Assembly (NCBI GenBank): GCA_025463055.1 | Contig: JAOAPV010000128.1 | Coordinates: 1 to 61,333, forward strand | Length of the DNA stretch: 61,333 nucleotides | Reading direction: 5' to 3' | From: Candidatus Acidiferrum typicum | GTDB taxonomy: Bacteria > Acidobacteriota > Terriglobia > Acidiferrales > UBA7541 | Part shown: piece by piece, positions 54,522 through 61,333 of the stretch | Position numbering within the stretch: position 1 is the first letter of the stretch | Layout of the letters: every line of letters starts with the position of its first letter | Position numbers and translations under genes: made by a program | The notes under the pieces: generated by a model | Told to the model about the DNA's origin: nothing | The model's database searches: none | Seen by the model: only the letters and a program-made list of their open reading frames with translations

Positions 54522-55904
54522 TTATGCCTGCGGACGTACAGCTGTTTGTGAAGCTACCTTGCTGACTACAAATCGGCGTTTGCCGGAAGGCGCAGTGGGT
54601 ATGTGGTCTGTGGTCTCTACTGTAATGTCGATGTCTGTTGCGCCGTATTTTTGTAGCGTGGAGATGAGCCGGCGTTTGACAGTATTGTCCACCGCACTCG
54701 GTTTTGACGGCACTACGCGCACGACCATCGATCCGATCTCTTCCTGCACCACCTGAAAACAATTTATCTCGCGAAAACGCTCTATAAGGCCGGTGAAGAA
54801 ATGCACGATAAGCCGATTCCCCGATGGAGTGACGACTATGTCCGTGTCACGACCCTGAACGGAGGCGAGAAGCTCAAACCCACGTCCGCACGAGCACTGC
54901 TCGCCGCCCCCGCTGATTCCTACGTCGCCAATTCGATAGCGAATGAGCGGCATCGGGCCGGGATGCAGACGAGTAACCACGATATTTCCGAGCTGACCGT
55001 CCGGAACAGCGTTGCCCTCGTCGTCCAGAAATTCAACGATTACATCCAGTGAGTGCAGGTGGTAGTTGGAATTGACTCCACATTGAGCAGCGATTTGAAA
55101 TCCCTCACCGCACCCATACGTGTCGCGCACTCGTGTTCCGAAAGCATTCTCAATAGTCGACCGGTAATGCTGGTAAAGGTTATCGCCCCACGTAACCAAA
55201 GTCTTCAGGGGCCTGTTCCACCCCTTTTGAACAGCGCGTCTCGCCAGGAAATATAGACTGCCGGGATAGCCCCAAAGATGCCGGATATTTTTGCTTTCCA
55301 AAGCATCGAGGGCCGCATCGAGACTCGTGTCATCAAGCTCGTAGGCTGAGACATAGTGGCAGCACAGCAACCAATCTTTTAACTGGCGGTCCCAGCTCCG
55401 TGCTGGCGTGATACCCGTCTGCATATGCGGCTCTCCGACTTGCCATCCCGCCCACTCCAGGGCGAGCATGAACGACGCACGATATTGTCCGGCCGTCTCA
55501 GCATCTTCAGTCACCCAAAAATTATTACCAGTCGATCCCGAGGACGACACCTCGTAAGTCTTTAACCCCGTATCACGCGTCGTTTGTTGTGGGTACTGTG
55601 CTCTGAGCATGTTCTTCGTCACGATCGGAAGTCGCCGAAGGTCGAGCGGCGACTTAATGTCACCGACCTTGAGATGGCGTTCATCAAACAGTGACCGGTA
55701 GAAAGGAACTTCGCGGTGAGCAGCATCAATGAGCATTTGCAAGGAACGATTGCGCCATCGCTCTACCTCTTCGCGGCGCCACCACTGCGCGCGTTCGAGA
55801 AAAGACAACCTACGCACCATTCCCTGCCGGCAAATGAGATCGCCTGCCCTCAAAAACGCATTCCTCAGGACCCACGAGCGAGAGGAGTTCCACGTTGAGA
55901 TCAT
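54522..55904 (-). CDS. CapK/PaaK-like adenylate-forming ligase
   Basis: A 460-residue protein of the phenylacetate-CoA ligase/CapK group. It has the AMP-binding loop SSGSTGNNFWV, then TWGDNLYQHYRSTIENAFG, TYGCGEGFQIAAQCG and IRYRIGDVGISGGGEQCSCG. CapK-type members are found in capsule and exopolysaccharide loci and probably activate an acyl group for glycan decoration; the substrate is unknown. The gene start overlaps the stop of the glycosyltransferase upstream (TAATG). CoA need not be the acceptor. Confidence 0.88.
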   Translation of the reverse strand: MISTWNSSRSWVLRNAFLRAGDLICRQGMVRRLSFLERAQWWRREEVERWRNRSLQMLIDAAHREVPFYRSLFDERHLKVGDIKSPLDLRRLPIVTKNMLRAQYPQQTTRDTGLKTYEVSSSGSTGNNFWVTEDAETAGQYRASFMLALEWAGWQVGEPHMQTGITPARSWDRQLKDWLLCCHYVSAYELDDTSLDAALDALESKNIRHLWGYPGSLYFLARRAVQKGWNRPLKTLVTWGDNLYQHYRSTIENAFGTRVRDTYGCGEGFQIAAQCGVNSNYHLHSLDVIVEFLDDEGNAVPDGQLGNIVVTRLHPGPMPLIRYRIGDVGISGGGEQCSCGRGFELLASVQGRDTDIVVTPSGNRLIVHFFTGLIERFREINCFQVVQEEIGSMVVRVVPSKPSAVDNTVKRRLISTLQKYGATDIDITVETTDHIPTAPSGKRRFVVSKVASQTAVRPQA

Positions 55905-57034
55905 TAGTGAGACGCTCCTTGACTCAACACTTCCATGTAAACATTCTGAATGTTATGGACCATAGCAACAGCGGAATGTCTCTCTTTGACGGTGGCCAAA
56001 GCCTGCGCTCTCAATGCATCGCAAAGTTCACCGCTGTTGATTAGCCGGCGCAGCTGATAGGCGTACGCCTCGATGTCACCTACCGGAACTAGTAATCCTG
56101 TTTTTTCGTGCTCAATGAGTTCGCACGGACCGTCGACCGCGGAGGAAATTACGGGCAAACCGACTGACATGGCCTCGACCAAGACCCATCCGAAGGCCTC
56201 TTTTTCCGAGCAAAGTAGCAATGCCGAGGCGTTTCGCATCAGATCGAGGACATCGGATCGAGGGCCGAGAAACAGGACCCTTTCTGAGAGGCCCAGCTCA
56301 TTGGAGAGTTCGCGCAGCTCGGTCACGTACTGCTCGTCGAAAGTATTGCCAATCAGCACGAGCTTGAGAGCGGGGAACTCGGATTTGAGGAGAGCGAGAG
56401 CTCGGATTGCGTCCTGATGGCGCTTACGACGCTCAAACTGGCCAACGAAGAGAATATAAGGATATTCGCGAGGTTCAGTTTGACCCCCGTTCTCCGTGTG
56501 GTCGATGTCGAGCCCCAGGTAGATCTGACGAATAGTCGAAGGGCTTACGCCTTCCGCGAGCAAAAACTCCGAAACTGTACGAGAAATCGTAATAATCCGG
56601 TGAGCGCAAATCGTCTTGATCTTCAACAGCGACGTGTGGCCATTTTCATTGAGATTGCGCTGGCTGTACACGAAGTGGCGCGATCGCAAGCGTGCTAACA
56701 CGGCCTCAAACGGAGACGATGTGAAGTCCATCGAATGCTGGATATCAAATGGACCATAGCGGTCGATTGTCTTTTGTTCGCGCAAGCTGACCATAAAATG
56801 CTTGAGGGTTCGTCCGGTCGGGCGAAACGGCGCGATGAAGCAACGAATTCCCAGCTTTTCAAAAAGGGGCGCGGCCTCCGAAAATCCCTGCCCCCGCAAC
56901 GCGCAGATTGTGAGCTGGAATTGGTCACTCGGAAGGTGCTTGGCGATGGCCATCGTTTCGCGATACGGGCTGGCCGTCCGATTTAGATGCGGAACTGTCA
57001 GGAGGACTCGAATGGGTCTTGAATATCCTGGCAT
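55904..57034 (-). CDS. Family 4 glycosyltransferase
   Basis: A 376-residue GT-B enzyme. The C-terminal donor-binding half shows ILFVGQFERRKRHQDAIRAL, then FLGPRSDVLDLMRNAS, and the E-x7-E type motif SEKEAFGWVLVEAMSVGLP. It has no membrane helix. Its start overlaps the stop of the next upstream glycosyltransferase (TAATG). Acts on nucleotide-sugar donors during surface glycan assembly; acceptor unknown. Confidence 0.9.
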   Translation of the reverse strand: MPGYSRPIRVLLTVPHLNRTASPYRETMAIAKHLPSDQFQLTICALRGQGFSEAAPLFEKLGIRCFIAPFRPTGRTLKHFMVSLREQKTIDRYGPFDIQHSMDFTSSPFEAVLARLRSRHFVYSQRNLNENGHTSLLKIKTICAHRIITISRTVSEFLLAEGVSPSTIRQIYLGLDIDHTENGGQTEPREYPYILFVGQFERRKRHQDAIRALALLKSEFPALKLVLIGNTFDEQYVTELRELSNELGLSERVLFLGPRSDVLDLMRNASALLLCSEKEAFGWVLVEAMSVGLPVISSAVDGPCELIEHEKTGLLVPVGDIEAYAYQLRRLINSGELCDALRAQALATVKERHSAVAMVHNIQNVYMEVLSQGASH

Positions 57035-58200
57035 TACGCAGCCGCAGCCTGCTCGAGAGGTTTGCTGATGCCGCAGAGTTGAAGGTAATAGCTCTCAAGT
57101 TCATGCCACGCAGAACTGATATTAAATGCGCTCGATTCCATTGTGCGGAGTGCGGCATCCTTCTGTTCCGGCGTGGATTCGGCGATTGCACTAGCTATTG
57201 TCTTAGCCCATTTCTCGGGGCCCTGGTTTAGTGACATCCGCCGAATGAGGAACGGGCACACGTCGGTTTCGGGGGCGATGACGTCAGATGAGACGCACGG
57301 AAGTCCAGCCGCCTGGGCCTCGATCAGCACAAGCGGAAGACCTTCAAAATGCGATGGGAAGAGGAAACAATCCATGGCGAGCATCAGAGCGGGGACATCA
57401 TCCCGCGCGCCCGCGAAGTGAAAGCGATCGCCAAAAGGTGAAGCACTTGCGCGATTTCTAATTTCTGCCAAGAGTGGACCATCTCCGAGCAACAGGAAGT
57501 GGGAGCGAGGTTCCAGGCGGGCATATTGAATTGCAACGTCGATGAAAAATGAATGGTTCTTCTGCTCAACGAATCGGCCGGCGTGTCCAACTAGTATTGA
57601 CTGCCGTGGAATACCAAGTGCGGCACGGATGTGGTCGCGATTCGGTTTGGCACTAAACGGCGAGAGATCAATTCCACACAACAGCACGCGCCGATTTGAG
57701 CCTTGCTCCCAATCTGGCCCAAACAGTGCGCAGCCGGCGGATGCACTGCACGCTAAAGCCCCGGTTGCGAAGGAGCCTATTAGCAGTCGAGAAATACGAT
57801 TTCTTTCATTGGCAATAACCGAGCTTTCCGATTGCTTTCCGGAAATCGCGAAATGACTGTGAACAATACGGACCTTTACCCCGCTTAGCGCCCCAACAAG
57901 CGCAACGATTCCGTTCAGTTGATGGAGATGACTGTGAATAATGTCGTAGGGCCCGTGCGTGCGAAGAAGTCTCGCGAGGTTGTATGCGTATCTCGCCGGC
58001 TGGGAATGCGCCAGGCAGAGATGAATCCGCCCGCCTAAGTCTCGTATTTCGTTTTCCCATGGAGAGGATGACCGGTTCGATACGACAAAATCGAAGTGAA
58101 ATCGCCTGCGATCGGCTTCGCGAATCAAGCTCATCAGCCAAGTCTCAATCCCACCTCGTTTCATAGAACCGGCCACGTGAAGCACTCGAATCGGACGCAT
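57034..58200 (-). CDS. Family 4 glycosyltransferase
   Basis: A 388-residue GT-B enzyme. The N-terminal half starts RPIRVLHVAGSMKRGGIETW, typical of GT4 enzymes that act in exopolysaccharide or O-antigen loci. The C-terminal half has ILVGHAGRFVEQKNHSFFID and SHFEGLPLVLIEAQAAGLP. No signal or membrane helix is seen. It lies 26 bp after the previous glycosyltransferase stop. Confidence 0.9.
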   Translation of the reverse strand: MRPIRVLHVAGSMKRGGIETWLMSLIREADRRRFHFDFVVSNRSSSPWENEIRDLGGRIHLCLAHSQPARYAYNLARLLRTHGPYDIIHSHLHQLNGIVALVGALSGVKVRIVHSHFAISGKQSESSVIANERNRISRLLIGSFATGALACSASAGCALFGPDWEQGSNRRVLLCGIDLSPFSAKPNRDHIRAALGIPRQSILVGHAGRFVEQKNHSFFIDVAIQYARLEPRSHFLLLGDGPLLAEIRNRASASPFGDRFHFAGARDDVPALMLAMDCFLFPSHFEGLPLVLIEAQAAGLPCVSSDVIAPETDVCPFLIRRMSLNQGPEKWAKTIASAIAESTPEQKDAALRTMESSAFNISSAWHELESYYLQLCGISKPLEQAAAA

Positions 58201-58226
58201 AGGGTTTGTCTATATCCGCGTGCCTA

Positions 58227-59327
58227 TCAAGGGGCGGACTGTGGACTCGTACGTGGGGAAGTTGGAAACAGACGCCAGATACTTCGCTGACGCTTACTTC
58301 GCGCGACTGACGTTAGCAGGTCTTGCCACTGCGGAAGCACGACAGACCAGTCGAAGTTCTTCAGTTTTCTCGATGCGGTAGTCCGGATTTTTGTGGCAAG
58401 TTGCTGGTCTCGCAGAAGCGATCGCACCGCAGCGGCCATAGCAGCGTCGTCGCCTTCCGGAACAAGGAGAGCCTCTTGCCCAGATTTAAGCAAATATGGG
58501 ATTCCTCCCACATCTGTGCTAACAACACACAAACCAGCAGCCATTGCCTCCAGCACGCTCACAGGCGTGTTATCTATCCTGCTGGTGTTCAGAAAAATAT
58601 CCGCACCCTTAAGCACGTGAGGAACTTGATCTTTCGGCAACAATGAATGCATCTCCAGATGCGTTTCGACGCCGTATCTCTTGGCTTCTGCCAATGTTTT
58701 GGCACGACTCGAATCACCCTTGTCAGGCCCGATCATCATCAAATGGATGGGCGGAAATTCATCCTTGAGCCGACATAGAACGCGGGGCGCCATCATGGGG
58801 TTGTATACGTCGTGAAAAGCGCGAAGCCATGCCAGCCGTGGTCGCATGTGATGCTCGGTGCGCTCGTATGCAGCAATATCTAACGCGTTCGGGATCAAAG
58901 TTAAGTCGCTGCGATACGCGCGCATTTTGTCGAGCAAATACATCGAAGGCACAGTTACAGCCGCCGCACTTTGGAGGAGCCGGCGAACGCGGCGATTATT
59001 TTCACGAGCGAATTCCGGCAAACCGCCGCCGTGTAACGTGAGAATGTAAGGGCAGCGGATCACGGTTAATAAATTGCAGACTGCTTCCGCCCAGATGAAC
59101 GACGCGCCGCTGAAGACAGCCACCTGAGCAACATCGTAAGAAAATCTATATCTCCATGTTGTATAGAGCATCTCCGTCAGGCGCGAAATGCGGCGCTTCC
59201 GTCCAGATGTGGTTATGACAACATGTCCAGCTCGGTGCAGTCTGCCTGAGAGCTCCTCGCACACTTGCGTAGTGCCGCCCTCTCGGGTGAGGAAATTGCC
59301 CACGACCAAGATTGAGGGAAACTTCAT
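58227..59327 (-). CDS. Family 4 glycosyltransferase
   Basis: A 366-residue GT-B enzyme that appears to be the first gene of the glycan operon. Recognisable segments are ILVVGNFLTREGGTTQVCEE at the start, NPMMAPRVLCRLKDEFPPIH and the donor motif RIDNTPVSVLEAMAAGLCVV. It has a short C-terminal basic tail. The gene order is three GT4 enzymes, ligase, GT2, with no polymerase or flippase in the window. Confidence 0.9.
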   Translation of the reverse strand: MKFPSILVVGNFLTREGGTTQVCEELSGRLHRAGHVVITTSGRKRRISRLTEMLYTTWRYRFSYDVAQVAVFSGASFIWAEAVCNLLTVIRCPYILTLHGGGLPEFARENNRRVRRLLQSAAAVTVPSMYLLDKMRAYRSDLTLIPNALDIAAYERTEHHMRPRLAWLRAFHDVYNPMMAPRVLCRLKDEFPPIHLMMIGPDKGDSSRAKTLAEAKRYGVETHLEMHSLLPKDQVPHVLKGADIFLNTSRIDNTPVSVLEAMAAGLCVVSTDVGGIPYLLKSGQEALLVPEGDDAAMAAAVRSLLRDQQLATKIRTTASRKLKNFDWSVVLPQWQDLLTSVARSKRQRSIWRLFPTSPRTSPQSAP

Positions 59328-59389
59328 TATCGTGTTGTCGAAACCTTCAGAGTGAACTCAGCGCACTATGATTGGGCTCAACCTAGTGC

Positions 59390-61333
59390 TTATTGAAAGA
59401 GTGTCGCCGATTGCAGCAAGACGCTGCAGTGCACACCCGAAGTGTCAGAACAACGCGGACCGCTCACGCTATTAAATGTGAAAGTGACGGTCAGAGTTTG
59501 TCCCGCAGACGCTGCCTTATAGGCTAGCGTGTAAGCCCCCGGGATTTCGCCGCTGCTGCTCAGGGATGTATCGATGTAATCTGGCGAACTGCCGTCGCTA
59601 AGGTGAGCTTGCACTTTGCCCTGGGTGTTAAAAATACCGACATATAGAATCAAGACTCGAGCGGTAGTATCGGCGGGGATGGTCACCTGGAATCCAGTGT
59701 TGAGGCCCATGATGTATACGGCGCTTGTCGTCCCTGGAGAAGCGGTATCTGGTGTGCCGTCCGTCCAACTATCCGATAGAGACGCACTGCCTTGAGCCAC
59801 TTGGCCCAATTGCCCGCCGACTACTGAATAGTTGCTGATTTGCTGAACCACGCCAGCTTTGTGGTCGAAACTCGCTGACGAAGTCAGTCCCCAATGCGCC
59901 CAATCGGCGGTACCTTGTGCGGTAAGGTTGACAGCCGCTGACGGCGAAGAGGACGAGCCAGCTAAGTAGGGGCGCGAGGTACTGAACACGTTGAGCATTA
60001 GTGAAATGGAATGATTCGCACCTATTTCCTGAGCTGTCACGGTCAGCGGATACTGGCCCGCGGGAGTTGAGGGCTGCGTACTTATCATCAACGTCGGCAT
60101 GCCAGATGACGTTACCGCCGTGGGACTGAAGAGTGCCGTGGCGCCGGCCGGAAGCCCACTGACACTCATACTGAGCGCTTGCCCGAAGCCGCTGCCGGGA
60201 GAAATGGTTAGATTGTAGGTTGTGCTGGCACCAGGAGTAATACCCTGAACCATCGGTTTCGCTGTCATGCTGAAGTCGCCAGAAGGAGTGATAGTCGATA
60301 ACGTGGCCGACATGAGTGAGACCGACGAGTTGTACGCAACCACCTGTTGGGCAGTCCAGGAAATGGTTAGAGTTTGCCCCGCCGATGCGGCGCTATACAC
60401 GAACGTATAGGCGGCGGAAAGCACACTGCTGTTCTGAAGAGATTGATCGACGTAATCAGGCGCGCTGTTGTCGCTCATGTGGGCGACCATCTTGGCACGC
60501 GTGTTGTTCATTCCCACATAGACAGTTAGCAGGCGCGGGGTAGTATCAGCTACGGCCGTAATCTGAAAACCTTTATTCAGCCCTGCGATGTACACGCTGG
60601 TTTGAGTGGACGTAGCACTGCTCGTGGGAGTGCCATCTGACCAGGAGAAAGCTACGGGGCTATACGGAGACGTCGCAACGGATCCAGCCTCGCCATTAAG
60701 TATGGTGTAGTTGCTAATTTCGGGATTGACCCCGCTTTTATGATCGAAGCTGGCATTGGAAGTGAGCCCCCAATGTGCCCAATCGGAAGTACCTAACGTC
60801 GTGAGATTTTGGACTGTCGTAGGTATGAAGAAAGAGCCGCTCAAACCCGCCGACGCACTCCCACCGCCGCCTGCGCCGCCGCTTACGACCAACGTCACGT
60901 CCGCCGTCCGGTTGATGTTGCCGCTGTTGGCAGTAACGGTCAGCGGATAGTTCGCAGGTGTTGTATTCGCTCCGACTGAAATATTGAGTGTCGAAGACCG
61001 CGTAGTGTTGTCCACGGTTGCGGGTGCGAAGGTCCCGGTCGCACCCGATGGTAAACCGGTCACACCCAAAGTTACGGTTCCAGTAAAGCCATTCAAGGGA
61101 GTCATCGTGGCGGTATAGGTGGTGCTCGCCCCAGGATTCACCGTTTGCGAAGAAGGAGTGACGATCAGGGTGAAGTCTGGAGGTGCCTGGGAAACGGGAA
61201 CGATCTGGATAGCATTCACCGGAGCGCGCGGATAGCCATCGGAGGTTTGTCCCGGCGTGGCCGTCAGGGTGAAGCCGCTGCTCACTGGCACATTGCTGAA
61301 CAGAATATAGTTGCCGTTGGAATTGTTGGCTTG
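59390..61333 (-). CDS. Ig-repeat secreted protein with two copies of an unnamed 155-residue module (5' end beyond window)
   Basis: The frame is open to the right edge, so the N-terminus is missing; the visible part is at least 645 residues. Two modules of about 155 residues, at about 60830-60310 and 59960-59395, share TADWAHWGLTSSASFDHK-type openings, VYIxGLNxGFQ in the middle and AYTxxYxAASAGQTLT near the end. Each is preceded by an Ig-like repeat of the PGASTTYxxT / GLPxGATxxFSP kind. The mature protein is probably exported and Thr/Ser-rich. I do not recognise a named domain for the repeated module. Upstream neighbours are unknown; the glycan operon lies downstream on the same strand. Confidence 0.8.
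   Translation of the reverse strand, partial: QANNSNGNYILFSNVPVSSGFTLTATPGQTSDGYPRAPVNAIQIVPVSQAPPDFTLIVTPSSQTVNPGASTTYTATMTPLNGFTGTVTLGVTGLPSGATGTFAPATVDNTTRSSTLNISVGANTTPANYPLTVTANSGNINRTADVTLVVSGGAGGGGSASAGLSGSFFIPTTVQNLTTLGTSDWAHWGLTSNASFDHKSGVNPEISNYTILNGEAGSVATSPYSPVAFSWSDGTPTSSATSTQTSVYIAGLNKGFQITAVADTTPRLLTVYVGMNNTRAKMVAHMSDNSAPDYVDQSLQNSSVLSAAYTFVYSAASAGQTLTISWTAQQVVAYNSSVSLMSATLSTITPSGDFSMTAKPMVQGITPGASTTYNLTISPGSGFGQALSMSVSGLPAGATALFSPTAVTSSGMPTLMISTQPSTPAGQYPLTVTAQEIGANHSISLMLNVFSTSRPYLAGSSSSPSAAVNLTAQGTADWAHWGLTSSASFDHKAGVVQQISNYSVVGGQLGQVAQGSASLSDSWTDGTPDTASPGTTSAVYIMGLNTGFQVTIPADTTARVLILYVGIFNTQGKVQAHLSDGSSPDYIDTSLSSSGEIPGAYTLAYKAASAGQTLTVTFTFNSVSGPRCSDTSGVHCSVLLQSATLFQ

Overview
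The window looks like a chromosome segment of a soil-type Acidobacteriota bacterium. This is an inference from gene content: an Oar-like TonB receptor with a carboxypeptidase-regulatory N-terminus, many secreted YVTN/BNR beta-propellers, Ig-like repeat proteins, DUF4136, DUF6496, YtxH and BON proteins, and many two-component and PAS/GAF regulators. No phage, plasmid, CRISPR or intact insertion sequence was seen. One tRNA gene (Arg, CCG) is present.

Region 1 (1-2.6 kb): the 5' part of an Ig-repeat lipoprotein with a DUF3494 (ice-binding-like) domain runs off the left edge. It is divergent from a Crp/Fnr regulator. Region 2 (2.7-24.5 kb) is the most coherent locus. A co-directional minus-strand block (propeller, amidohydrolase, OmpR-type regulator, histidine kinase, TonB receptor, propeller, cytochrome c-propeller) is transcribed away from a plus-strand block (propeller, three Tat-signal MmgE/PrpD proteins, a tartrate/malate dehydrogenase, an MFS carboxylate transporter, a D-tartrate dehydratase and a DctA symporter). 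A conserved 27-bp direct-repeat element with an 11-bp period lies upstream of the TonB receptor, the first propeller and the third MmgE/PrpD gene. This suggests one regulon, probably under the two-component system inside the locus. The proposed job is uptake and breakdown of tartrate-like hydroxy-polycarboxylates: outer membrane (TonB receptor), periplasm (propellers, Tat-exported MmgE/PrpD), inner membrane (MFS, DctA), cytoplasm (TarD, dehydrogenase feeding oxaloacetate and related acids to the TCA cycle).

Region 3 (24.6-36.9 kb): a regulatory and envelope-stress stretch. It has a STAS protein, a GAF-GAF sigma-54 activator facing a small secreted protein with a good -24/-12 promoter, a DUF4136 protein, an OmpR/kinase pair, a fatty acid desaturase, an AI-2E family transporter, two orphan NarL-type regulators (one apparently starting at CTG), and YtxH, DUF6496, proline-rich and BON proteins plus an ECF sigma factor. 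Region 4 (37.4-44.7 kb): a YfiR-like protein, a 1302-residue hybrid kinase with a periplasmic sensor and a REC-GGDEF diguanylate cyclase form a tight operon that looks like a rewired Yfi system. A DUF4760-like protein, an MscS channel and a small coiled protein follow.

Region 5 (44.8-49.9 kb): tRNA-Arg, a very large BNR/sortilin-type secreted propeller, then about 1.1 kb of eroded DNA. This stretch holds a consensus promoter followed almost at once by an intrinsic terminator, and the C-terminal remnant of a thiamine-diphosphate enzyme; a PilZ gene follows. Region 6 (50-61.3 kb): a LamG/BACON/beta-helix secreted protein converges on a five-gene glycosyltransferase operon with a CapK/PaaK-like ligase. 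A large Ig-repeat protein with two copies of an unnamed module runs off the right edge.
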